The notes under the pieces: model-generated
The model's database searches: none
Told to the model about the DNA's origin: nothing
What the model saw: only the letters and a program-made list of their open reading frames with translations
Program-made: the position numbers and the translations under genes
NCBI RefSeq assembly: GCF_042096055.1
Contig: NZ_JBELMH010000109.1
Coordinates: forward strand, 1 to 7,869
Length of the DNA: 7,869 nucleotides
Source of the DNA: Citreimonas sp042096055
GTDB lineage: Bacteria > Pseudomonadota > Alphaproteobacteria > Rhodobacterales > Rhodobacteraceae
Reading direction: 5' to 3'
In this document: piece after piece, positions 1 through 6,255 of the stretch
How the letters are laid out: every line of letters starts with the position of its first letter
How positions within the stretch are numbered: position 1 is the first letter of the stretch

Positions 1-1
1 G

Positions 2-268
2 TTCATCGACGAGATGATGGGCGACGGGCTGATCGCCCGGCAGAAGACGGGCGGAGACCGGACCGGCGGTGGTTCCGGTCCCGTGCCTCAGGATGCGCCC
101 GCTGCCAAACAGGCGCGGCGAACCTTGATGGCGCGCTGGCCGGTGGGGCGCAGCTTCGGCTTTCCGATGCGGCAGTTCTCTGCCTTCGATCCGCCGCGCC
201 CCGGCACGACCGACCGCGACACGGTCAAGGCCGCCGACGCGGACCAGGCGCAACGCGCAAAGCCGTAG
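2..268 (+). CDS. Possible 3' end of an unrecognised convergent gene (partial)
   Basis: A reading frame is open from the left edge to a TAG at 266-268, so any real gene would begin outside the window. The first 17 codons (beginning FIDEMMGDGLIARQ) all end in G or C, as expected for this genome. From about base 53 that bias breaks down (GGA, GGT, GGT, GGT, CCT and others), and the rest, rich in Arg, Gly, Pro and Ala, looks like no folded family I know. A 7-bp hairpin lies at 60-81, where the bias changes. The true gene may therefore end near the left edge in another frame (one frame stops at 15-17), or its tail may be degenerate or frameshifted. If the gene is real it converges on the transporter operon. 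I assign no function. Confidence 0.25.
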   Translation, partial: FIDEMMGDGLIARQKTGGDRTGGGSGPVPQDAPAAKQARRTLMARWPVGRSFGFPMRQFSAFDPPRPGTTDRDTVKAADADQAQRAKP

Positions 269-345
269 GCGAGCTTGCGGCGCCATCGACGGCGCTCCGG
301 AAAGGCCGATTCTTCACCAGTACCGCGACGGCGCGTGGCCGCCCG
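269..345. other. Intergenic region downstream of the transporter operon
   Basis: This is the space between the possible plus-strand ORF and the stop codon of the last operon gene. I see no convincing gene. A short inverted repeat lies at 280-295 (GCGCC, six-base loop, GGCGC), but no T-tract follows it on either strand, so a rho-independent terminator cannot be claimed. Termination of the operon may be Rho-dependent or may lie further left. Confidence 0.4.
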
Positions 346-1311
346 TCATTCCGCCCGGTGGCAGGCCACCCGCGTATCGCCGATGGGGCGCATCAGCGGC
401 CGCTCGGTCTTGCACCGGTCGATGGCGATGGGGCAGCGGGGATGGAAGGCGCAGCCCGGCGGCGGGTTGATCGCATCGGGGATCTCGCCCTTCGGCGGCT
501 CGACTTCGCGGCCGAAGGCATCCATGCGCGGGGCCGCGTCGAACAGCATCTGCGTGTAGGGATGTTTCGGCGCATCGAAAAGCCGGTCGCGCGGCGCTTC
601 CTCGACGAGGCGGCCGAGATAGAGCACGCCGATGCGGTCTGCCATGTGCTGCACGACCGTCAGGTCGTGGCTGATGAAGAGGTAGGTCAGCCCAAGCTCC
701 TCGCGCAGGTCGGTCATCAGGTTCAGCACCTGGCTCTGGACGCTGACGTCGAGCGCCGAGGTCGGCTCGTCGCAGACGATGATCTTGGGGTTCGACGCCA
801 GCGCGCGCGCGATGCAGATGCGCTGCCGCTGGCCGCCCGAGAATTCGTGCGGGTACTTCGACGCGTCCGCCGCCGACAGGCCGACCTGTTCCAGCAGCTT
901 TTCGGCCAAGCCCTTGGTGTCGCCGCCGCGGGCCGCCACCGGCTCGGCGATGATGTCGCGCACCCGCCAGCGTGGGTTGAGCGAGGCGTAGGGATCCTGG
1001 AAGATCATCTGGATCTCGGCGCGCACGGCCTCGACCTTGTCGTCGTCCTTCTCGGTCGCAAGATCCACGCCGTCGACCTCGACGCGCCCCTTGGACGGCG
1101 GCACGAGCCCCACCATGATCTTGCCGATTGTCGACTTGCCCGAGCCGGACTCGCCCACCAATGCGTAGACCGAGTTCTCCTCGATCTCGAAACTGACATC
1201 GGACACGGCGGTCAGTAGCGCGCGCGGCTTGCGTTCGATCACGCGGTTCAGCCAGGGTTTCGAGACGTCGAAGACGCGGGTCAGCCCCTCGACCTTGATG
1301 AGTGCGCTCAT
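346..1311 (-). CDS. dppF: Peptide-type ABC transporter ATPase, DppF/OppF-like
   Basis: This is the second of two cytoplasmic ATPases that power the importer (321 aa, normal for DppF/OppF). Visible motifs are Walker A GESGSGKS (residues 53-60), Q-loop Gln105, the ABC signature FSGGQRQR (157-164), Walker B IIVCDEPT (177-184, with Glu182 the expected catalytic base), D-loop SALD and switch His215. The C-terminal oligopeptide/dipeptide domain follows, with CAFHPRC and four cysteines (287, 293, 300, 317). In this family such a set is known or thought to bind a [4Fe-4S] cluster. The ATG overlaps the TGA of the preceding ATPase in an ATGA arrangement, with AAAAGG seven bases upstream, so translational coupling is likely. 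All catalytic residues are present. DppF is chosen over OppF only by gene order and general resemblance; the substrate is not known. Confidence 0.95.
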   Translation of the reverse strand: MSALIKVEGLTRVFDVSKPWLNRVIERKPRALLTAVSDVSFEIEENSVYALVGESGSGKSTIGKIMVGLVPPSKGRVEVDGVDLATEKDDDKVEAVRAEIQMIFQDPYASLNPRWRVRDIIAEPVAARGGDTKGLAEKLLEQVGLSAADASKYPHEFSGGQRQRICIARALASNPKIIVCDEPTSALDVSVQSQVLNLMTDLREELGLTYLFISHDLTVVQHMADRIGVLYLGRLVEEAPRDRLFDAPKHPYTQMLFDAAPRMDAFGREVEPPKGEIPDAINPPPGCAFHPRCPIAIDRCKTERPLMRPIGDTRVACHRAE

Positions 1312-2294
1312 GTGGTGACCTTTTCTTCGGTATTCAGCGGAAACCAGCAGGCGGCGCGGCCGCGATAGGCGTCCAGCGTCGGGCCGGGGTCGCGGCGGCA
1401 GACGTCCTGCGCGCGGTCGCAGCGCGGGTGGAACGCGCAGCCAGACGGCAGGTTGCCCAGCCGCGGCATGGCGCCGGGGATCTGCACCAGCCGCTTGCGG
1501 CCCTGGCTGGCCAGCGGGGTCGATGCCATGAGGCCCGCGGTGTAGGGATGATGCGCGCGGGTCAGCACCTCGCGCACGGGGCCAAGCTCGGCCAGGCGGC
1601 CGGCATACATCACCGCGACGCGGTCGGCGGCCTCGGCGATCACGCCCATGTCGTGGGTCACCAGCATGACCGCGACGCCGCGTTCGCGGCAGAGCCGTTT
1701 CAGCAGCGCGATGATCTGCGCCTGCACGCTGACGTCCAGCGCGGTGGTCGGCTCGTCCGCGATCACCAGATCCGGCTCGGCGCAGAGGGCCAGCGCGATC
1801 ACCACGCGCTGACGCATCCCGCCCGAGAATTCGTGCGGGTACGATCCGATGCGCGCCTCGGCGGCGGGGATGCCGACCTCTTCCAGCGCGGCGATCGCGC
1901 GGCGGCGCGCCTCGGCTTGCGAGACGTTCATGTGCTCGAGGATCGTCTCCTCGATCTGCTCGCCGACCGTCAGCAGCGGGTTGAGCGAGGTCAGCGGGTC
2001 CTGGAAGATCATGCCCATCTTGCGGCCGCGCAAGCGGCGCAGCTTGTCGCCTTTCAGCGCGTGCACCGGTTCCCCCGACAGCAGGATCTGCCCGGCGGTG
2101 ATGCGCGCCGGCGGGTCGAGCAGGCCGATCACGGCGTTGCCGGTCATCGACTTGCCGGCGCCGGATTCGCCCACGACGCCGAGGATTTCGCCAGCGTGGA
2201 TATCATAGCTGACGGTGTCGACCGGGCGCAGGATGCCGTGACGGGTGGGGATCTCGACCGTGAGATCGCGGACGGACAGGACGGGTGTGCTCAT
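1308..2294 (-). CDS. dppD: Peptide-type ABC transporter ATPase, DppD/OppD-like
   Basis: This is the first ATPase of the importer (328 aa), expected to pair with the downstream ATPase as a heterodimer on the cytoplasmic face of the two permeases. It shows Walker A GESGAGKS (42-49), Q-loop Gln98, signature FSGGMRQR (156-163), Walker B DLVIADEPT (175-183, Glu181), D-loop ALD and switch His214. The C-terminal family domain carries CAFHPRC, with cysteines 286, 292, 299 and 316 as a candidate [4Fe-4S] ligand set. AGAGG lies nine bases before the ATG at 2294. The stop overlaps the next start by 4 bp. A 352-bp gap with an opposing small ORF separates it from permease C, so the two ATPase genes may be partly transcribed from their own promoter; I could not identify a convincing one. 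Both ATP sites appear intact by motif. Confidence 0.95.
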   Translation of the reverse strand: MSTPVLSVRDLTVEIPTRHGILRPVDTVSYDIHAGEILGVVGESGAGKSMTGNAVIGLLDPPARITAGQILLSGEPVHALKGDKLRRLRGRKMGMIFQDPLTSLNPLLTVGEQIEETILEHMNVSQAEARRRAIAALEEVGIPAAEARIGSYPHEFSGGMRQRVVIALALCAEPDLVIADEPTTALDVSVQAQIIALLKRLCRERGVAVMLVTHDMGVIAEAADRVAVMYAGRLAELGPVREVLTRAHHPYTAGLMASTPLASQGRKRLVQIPGAMPRLGNLPSGCAFHPRCDRAQDVCRRDPGPTLDAYRGRAACWFPLNTEEKVTT

Positions 2295-2339
2295 GCGGTG
2301 GCGCCTCTGGTTCGGGGCGGAAAAGCGGACGGGGCGGGC

Positions 2340-2358
2340 GCGTGCTCACGCAAGCGTG
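2340..2358. repeat. Alternating inverted repeats GCGTG-CT-CACGC-AA-GCGTG
   Basis: Three 5-base units alternate: GCGTG (2340-2344), CACGC (2347-2351) and GCGTG (2354-2358). The middle unit can pair with either neighbour, and the two GCGTG copies are direct repeats 14 bp apart. The right-hand palindrome extends to 2344-2361 through an outer GC/GC pair with one T/T mismatch. With loops of two bases these are unlikely to be stable RNA hairpins, so a protein-binding site is the more natural reading. Chance occurrence in GC-rich DNA is possible. Confidence 0.4.
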
Positions 2359-2365
2359 TGCCATC

Positions 2366-2380
2366 TTGACGGAACGTCAA
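2366..2380. promoter_or_regulatory. Perfect palindrome TTGACG-GAA-CGTCAA, candidate operator
   Basis: Two perfect 6-base half-sites are separated by three bases. The size and spacing suit a dimeric helix-turn-helix regulator. The left half-site also reads as a possible -35 box for the plus-strand small ORF, in which case a bound repressor would block it. No regulator gene is visible in the window, and the cognate protein is unknown. Confidence 0.5.
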
Positions 2381-2435
2381 AGCGCCCGGGGTTATGGTTA
2401 ACATAGCGATGTCACAGCGCGTCGCGCAGGCCGCC

Positions 2436-2440
2436 GGAGA
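2436..2440 (+). promoter_or_regulatory. Ribosome binding site of the small opposing ORF
   Basis: GGAGA lies six bases before the ATG at 2447, a good Shine-Dalgarno match and spacing. It supports this start and the plus-strand reading of the gap. Confidence 0.55.
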
Positions 2441-2446
2441 CAGCCC

Positions 2447-2644
2447 ATGTGCCTCACGACACACGCTCTCGCCCTGTTCCTCAGCTTGCTGGCCGAGGAT
2501 CGCGTCGCGACCGAGCCCGGCCGGATCACCATCCTGGCCGAGGCGGAGGACGCGGTCTGGGTGCGCAGCGACCGCCACGCCGACGACCGCTGGTGCACCA
2601 TGGCGCCGCAGCTCGACGCCGTCGCGCGGAAGGACCATGACTGA
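2447..2644 (+). CDS. Small hypothetical protein (65 aa) encoded antisense inside the transporter operon
   Basis: I do not recognise this protein. It starts MCLTTHALALFLSLLAEDR, with a short hydrophobic stretch at residues 7-16 that is too short for a sure membrane helix or signal peptide. The rest is acidic and polar, with two cysteines (2 and 50) and a Trp-Cys pair (49-50). Evidence that it is real: GGAGA sits six bases before the ATG; 61 of 65 codons end in G or C, the bias of the neighbouring genes; and the frame ends just 2 bp before the stop codon of the convergent permease C, filling the gap neatly. The competing minus-strand frames across this stretch have weaker third-position bias and no clear ribosome site. 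It may be an unrelated small gene inserted into the operon or a small regulator or accessory protein; nothing in the sequence decides this. Confidence 0.6.
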   Translation: MCLTTHALALFLSLLAEDRVATEPGRITILAEAEDAVWVRSDRHADDRWCTMAPQLDAVARKDHD

Positions 2645-2646
2645 CC

Positions 2647-3624
2647 TCACCGCAGTTTCGGGTTCAGGGCGTCGCGCAGCCAGTCGCCCAGCAGGTTGAT
2701 CGACAGCGCCAGCGCCAGCAGCGTCAGCGCCGGGAAGAACAGGATCCACCACTCGCCGGAGAACATGAACTCCTGCCCGATGCGGATCAGCGTGCCGAGC
2801 GACGGCTTGGTCGGCGGCGCGCCCACGCCGAGGAAGGACAGCGTCGCCTCGGCGATGATGGCCAGCGCGAGCGAGATGGTCGCGATCACCAGCACCGGGT
2901 TCAGCACGTTGGGCAGGATGTGGCGCAGCATGATCGCGAAGGGCGTGCGTCCGATCAGCTTCGCCGCCTGGACGTATTCCTTGTTCTTCTCGACCAGCGT
3001 GGCGCCGCGCACGACGCGCGCGAACTGCACCCAATCCGAAAGGCCAATGGCGAGGATCAGCACCCAGATCGCCACCTGGTCGCGGTATTCCGGCGGGGTG
3101 ACGCCCTTGGCGATGCCGAAGATCAGCATGGCCACAAGGATCGCGGGAAAGGTCAGCTGCACGTCGGCCACACGCATGATGATCGTCTCGACCCAGCCGC
3201 CGACATAGCCGGCGAGCAGCCCCAGCGCGACGCCGATCACCAGCGCCAGCGCCACCGCCGAGAACCCCACGAAGAGCGAGATCCGCATGCCGTAGAGGAT
3301 CGTCGACAGCACGTCGCGGCCCTGGTCGTCGGTGCCCAGCAGGAAGTAGTCGCCGGTGAAGGCGTTCGCCTGTCCCGGCGGCGTGAAGCCGTTCATCAGG
3401 TTCAGCGTGGCCGGGTTGAACGGGTCGTGCGGCGCGATGACCGGCGCCAGCAGGGCTGCCAGCACCAGCACCACGACGACCGTGAAACTGATCATCGCGA
3501 CCGGTGCACGGCGGAAGGCGTAAGCAAAGTCGCTGTCCCAGGCGCGGCGCGCCCGCGAGGGTCCGGCCACGTGCGCGGATTCGGCGATGGTCGTCGCGTC
3601 GGACTGGCGGTCGGAGAGGGGCAT
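2647..3624 (-). CDS. dppC: Peptide-type ABC transporter permease, DppC/OppC-like
   Basis: This is the second inner-membrane permease (325 aa), expected to form the translocation channel with permease B. After a polar N-terminal tail (about 1-40) comes a first helix (about 43-63), then the OppC-type periplasmic stretch with LGTDDQGRDVLS (about 96-107), and five more hydrophobic segments near 116-138, 155-172, 185-197, 240-262 and 292-313. The cytoplasmic coupling (EAA) loop is clear: YVQAAKLIGRTPFAIMLRHI, followed by LPN (about 217-239). GGAGG lies eight bases before the ATG at 3624, and only one base separates it from the stop of permease B, so the pair is co-translated. Length and motifs are normal. 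The stop faces the stop of the small plus-strand ORF across 2 bp. Confidence 0.95.
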   Translation of the reverse strand: MPLSDRQSDATTIAESAHVAGPSRARRAWDSDFAYAFRRAPVAMISFTVVVVLVLAALLAPVIAPHDPFNPATLNLMNGFTPPGQANAFTGDYFLLGTDDQGRDVLSTILYGMRISLFVGFSAVALALVIGVALGLLAGYVGGWVETIIMRVADVQLTFPAILVAMLIFGIAKGVTPPEYRDQVAIWVLILAIGLSDWVQFARVVRGATLVEKNKEYVQAAKLIGRTPFAIMLRHILPNVLNPVLVIATISLALAIIAEATLSFLGVGAPPTKPSLGTLIRIGQEFMFSGEWWILFFPALTLLALALSINLLGDWLRDALNPKLR

Positions 3625-3625
3625 G

Positions 3626-4609
3626 TCAGTGGCCTCCGGCGGTACGGTCGACGCGCAGGCGCGGGTCGATCGCGAAATAGAGCATGTCGACGATCAGGTT
3701 GATGCCGACGAACATGACCGAGATCAGCATCAGGTACGCGGCCATGACGGGGATGTCGACGAACTGGATCGCGTTGATGAACAACAGCCCGACGCCGGGC
3801 CACTGGAACACGGTCTCGGTGATGATGGCGAAGGCGATGATGCTGCCCAGCTGCAGACCGGTGATGGTGATCACCGGCACCAGCGTGTTCTTCAGGGCGT
3901 GGCGGAAGTTGACCGATTTCTCGCGAATGCCCCGCGCGCGGGCGAAGCGGATGTAGTCCATGCGCAAGACCTCGAGCATCTCGGTCCGCACGAGGCGCAT
4001 GATCAGCGTCATCTGGTAGAGGCCCAGCGTGATCGCGGGCAGGATCAGCGCCTTCAGACCCGAGACGGTGAGAAAGCCGGTCGTCCACCAGCCGAGGTTC
4101 ACCACGTCGCCGCGCCCGAACGACGGCAGCCAGCCCAGCTCGACCGAGAACAGGTAGATCAGCAGGATGCCGATCAGGAAGGTGGGCAGCGACACACCGA
4201 TCAGCGACAGGGTCATGATCGCGTTGGCGGATATGCCCCGCCTTCGGATCGCGGTGAAGATGCCCAGCCCGATGCCGCCGACCAGCGCCAGCACGCCCGA
4301 TACGAAGGCCAGCTCGAGCGTTGCGGGCGCGCGCTCCATCAGGATCTCGGCCACGGGACGGCCCTGGCGGTAGCTGAGGCCGAAATTGCCCTGCACCGCC
4401 TGTTCGAGGAACTTGTAGTACTGGACGATGAAGGGTTGATCGAGGCCCAGCTGGTCACGCAGGCGTTCGACGTCCGCCTGCGTGCGTTCCTGGCCCAGCA
4501 TGTTGTCCACCGGATCGCCGACGAACCGGAACATCGAGAAGGCCACAAGGCCCACGACGAAGAGAACGAGGATCGACTGCGCGATCCGGCGGATGATGTA
4601 GGCCAGCAT
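3626..4609 (-). CDS. dppB: Peptide-type ABC transporter permease, DppB/OppB-like
   Basis: This is the first inner-membrane permease (327 aa). The N-terminus MLAYIIRRIAQSILVLFVVG is the usual OppB/DppB start, leading into helix 1 (about 9-28). A periplasmic segment follows with the family's LGLDQPFIVQYYKFL and GNFGLSYRQGRPV (about 55-85). Further hydrophobic segments lie near 98-120, 134-156, 185-206, 243-266 and 289-313, giving six. The coupling loop runs from YIRFARARGIREKSVNFRHA to the KNTLVPV region (about 219-246). The ATG lies 3 bp after the stop of the second binding protein, with GGTGA upstream inside that gene. No defects are seen. The partner is permease C, 1 bp downstream. Confidence 0.95.
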   Translation of the reverse strand: MLAYIIRRIAQSILVLFVVGLVAFSMFRFVGDPVDNMLGQERTQADVERLRDQLGLDQPFIVQYYKFLEQAVQGNFGLSYRQGRPVAEILMERAPATLELAFVSGVLALVGGIGLGIFTAIRRRGISANAIMTLSLIGVSLPTFLIGILLIYLFSVELGWLPSFGRGDVVNLGWWTTGFLTVSGLKALILPAITLGLYQMTLIMRLVRTEMLEVLRMDYIRFARARGIREKSVNFRHALKNTLVPVITITGLQLGSIIAFAIITETVFQWPGVGLLFINAIQFVDIPVMAAYLMLISVMFVGINLIVDMLYFAIDPRLRVDRTAGGH

Positions 4610-4612
4610 GAA

Positions 4613-6163
4613 TCAGTTCACCGTTACCCAGCGCAGGATGAAGAAGTTGTCCTCACGCACCGTGAGATCGACGTCGTCGCGCGTGCCCCACAGCAGCGGC
4701 TGCACGTAGAGCGGCACGTAGACGGCGTCCTCTTGCACGGTCGCGGCAATCTCGTCCAGCATCGCCTGGCGTTCCGTCGGGTCGATTTCCGATTGCTGCG
4801 CGGCGATCAACTCGTCGACGCGGGCGTTCGAGTAGCCGCCGAAGTTCCAGGTGCCGATATTGTCCTGCGGCGTGTGCACGAGGAAGCGGAAGGGATGCTC
4901 GGCGTCAAACGTGCCCGGCGACCAGCCCAGCAGATACATGTCGTAATTGTCGGCGCGCAGCTCTTCCCAGTAGTTGCGCACCGGCACCGCGTCCAACTGC
5001 GCCGTGAGGCCGACCTGCGCCAGCATCGAGACGGTCGCCTGGCAGACGGATTCGTCGTTGATGTAGCGGTCGTTGGTGCATTTCAGTAGGAACTCGAAGC
5101 CATCGGGATAGCCTGCCTCGGCCAGCAGTTCGCGTGCGCGCTCGGGGTCGTGGGCGGGGCGTTCGGACAGGCTGTCCGAGTAGCCGCTCATCGCCTCCGA
5201 GACCAGTTGCGACGCGGGCTCGGCCGAGCCGCGCATGATCGTCTGCAGGATCGCCGGCACGTTGATCGCGTGCGCCACTGCCTGCCGGACGCGCGGATCG
5301 AGGAAGGGGTTCTCCTCCGCGGTGCCGTAGAGCGTGTCCTTGTCCTGGCTGAAGCCGTACATGATCACGCGCGCCTCGGTGCCGCGGATCAGCTTGACGT
5401 CTTCGGCCGCGTCGACACGGTCGGCGTCCTGGACGGGCACCGGGTTGATCATGTCCACGTCGCCCGCCAGCAGCGCGGCCACAGCGGTGGCCGAATTGTC
5501 GATCGGGGTCAGGATGCCCTCGGTGACGTTGCCGCGATCCTCGCCCCACCAGTCCTGCCAAGGCGTCAGCACGGTGCGCAGGCCGGGCTCGCGCTCCGCC
5601 AGGATGTAGGGGCCGGTGCCGTTGGCGCGCAGGGTCGCGTAGTTGCCCTCGGTCGGCGCGGGGCGGGTGGCACCGTTGGCCTCGGCCCAGCCGCTGTCCA
5701 TCATCATCCAGTTGGCGATGCTGTCGGGAAAGATCGGGTTCGGCGCGTCGGTCATGATGTCGACTGTGTAATCGTCGACCGCCACCACGTCGGTCACGCC
5801 CGAGAACCAGCTTGCGGTATCGGCCGTCTCGGACGAGGCGCGCTCGTAGCTGAAGACCACGTCCTCGGCGGTGAAATCCGCGCCGTCGTGGAAGGTCACG
5901 CCCTCGCGCAGGGTGAAGCGCCAGCCCTCGCCGTCGCCGATCGGCTCCCACGCGGTGGCCAGTGACGGCTCTACGCCCATGTCGCGGTTCCGGCGGACGA
6001 GGCCCTCGTAGACGTTGTTGAGAAAGCCCAGCACGGGCGTCGAGTTGCCGGCATGCGGGTCCATCGTGTTCGGGTCCGTCTGCTCGGCCCAGCGAAAGGT
6101 CTCGGCCGCGGCCGGTGCCGCCAGCGCGGCGCAGGCGGTGCCGATCATCAAAAAGTTTCTCAT
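4613..6163 (-). CDS. Periplasmic substrate-binding protein, family 5 (second copy)
   Basis: This is an exported solute receptor of the SBP_bac_5 (DppA/OppA) family, 516 aa. A Sec signal peptide is visible at residues 1-20 (MRNFLMIGTACAALAAPAAA, then ETFRW). Family features include MDPHAGN near residue 34, GVTFHDGADFTAEDVVFSYE (about 88-107), ANGTGPYIL (180-188), DPRVRQAVAHAIN (289-301) and FLVHT (427-431). Cys362 and Cys374 flank TNDRYINDESV and could form a disulfide in the periplasm. It is clearly paralogous to the binding protein encoded just upstream. GGGGG lies nine bases before the ATG. Being 3 bp from permease B, it is the copy physically coupled to the membrane components. The ligand is not known; the family covers peptides, glutathione, metal chelates and others. 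Confidence 0.93.
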   Translation of the reverse strand: MRNFLMIGTACAALAAPAAAETFRWAEQTDPNTMDPHAGNSTPVLGFLNNVYEGLVRRNRDMGVEPSLATAWEPIGDGEGWRFTLREGVTFHDGADFTAEDVVFSYERASSETADTASWFSGVTDVVAVDDYTVDIMTDAPNPIFPDSIANWMMMDSGWAEANGATRPAPTEGNYATLRANGTGPYILAEREPGLRTVLTPWQDWWGEDRGNVTEGILTPIDNSATAVAALLAGDVDMINPVPVQDADRVDAAEDVKLIRGTEARVIMYGFSQDKDTLYGTAEENPFLDPRVRQAVAHAINVPAILQTIMRGSAEPASQLVSEAMSGYSDSLSERPAHDPERARELLAEAGYPDGFEFLLKCTNDRYINDESVCQATVSMLAQVGLTAQLDAVPVRNYWEELRADNYDMYLLGWSPGTFDAEHPFRFLVHTPQDNIGTWNFGGYSNARVDELIAAQQSEIDPTERQAMLDEIAATVQEDAVYVPLYVQPLLWGTRDDVDLTVREDNFFILRWVTVN

Positions 6164-6190
6164 CGCGAATATCCCCCGGTTCCAAAAGGT

Positions 6191-6219
6191 CGGGGCACGC
6201 GGTCGGCCCGCGTGCCCCG
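6191..6219 (-). terminator. Perfect 12-bp GC-rich hairpin between the two binding-protein genes (attenuator or mRNA-protecting stem)
   Basis: The arms CGGGGCACGCGG (6191-6202) and CCGCGTGCCCCG (6208-6219) pair perfectly around a five-base loop. In the minus-strand transcript the stem is followed, three bases later, by only four T residues (6187-6184) and then GG, so it is at best a leaky terminator. Similar intercistronic stems after the binding-protein gene of other ABC operons cause partial termination or block 3' decay, raising binding protein over permease. That role is inferred here. Confidence 0.65.
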
Positions 6220-6255
6220 GTTTCAGCGTCCGACCAACGTGGCCGGCCGGTCAAG

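Larger units (their letters stand above)
2295..2446. promoter_or_regulatory. Putative divergent control region between ATPase D and the small opposing ORF
   Basis: This non-coding stretch lies between the start of ATPase D (minus strand) and the start of the 65-aa ORF (plus strand). It holds alternating GCGTG/CACGC inverted repeats (2340-2358), a perfect TTGACG-GAA-CGTCAA palindrome (2366-2380) and a local AT-rich patch around GTTATGGTTAACATAG (2391-2406) in otherwise GC-rich DNA. TTGACG at 2366-2371 could serve as a -35 box for the plus strand, with a poor -10 candidate (GGTTAT, 2390-2395) 18 bp downstream. No good sigma-70 promoter was found toward ATPase D. The divergent layout and the palindromes suggest regulation, but the role is inferred. 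Confidence 0.45.

Noticed and set aside
280..295. Inverted repeat as a rho-independent terminator of the operon
   Set aside because: The stem is only five to six base pairs and no T-tract follows on the minus strand.
1302..2369. 355-aa plus-strand open frame opposite ATPase D
   Set aside because: Composition-driven shadow of the ATPase gene; there is no domain, and its start lies in the overlap of the two ATPases.
2291..3034. 247-aa minus-strand frame bridging permease C and ATPase D, which could have filled the gap
   Set aside because: It begins inside permease C out of frame, and its gap portion has weaker third-position G/C than the plus-strand ORF and no recognisable domain.
3587..5089. 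500-aa plus-strand open frame across permease B and part of the second binding protein
   Set aside because: It is antisense to two clearly homologous genes and its translation is rich in Arg, His, Asp and Gln repeats without any family motif. Such frames are expected opposite high-GC genes.
6131..6133. Cys11 in the second binding protein's signal peptide as a lipoprotein attachment site
   Set aside because: The preceding residues are GTA, without the Leu/Val/Ile expected at -3 of a lipobox, and a normal AAA-E signal peptidase I site follows at residue 20.
6241..6248. GGCCGGCC palindrome after the first binding-protein gene
   Set aside because: An isolated 8-base palindrome is common at this GC content and has no further symmetry or partner.
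4905..6254. 449-aa minus-strand frame overlapping the second binding protein in another frame
   Set aside because: The Arg/Gly/Pro-rich translation is a typical out-of-frame product of a GC-rich gene, and the correct frame has a signal peptide and family motifs.
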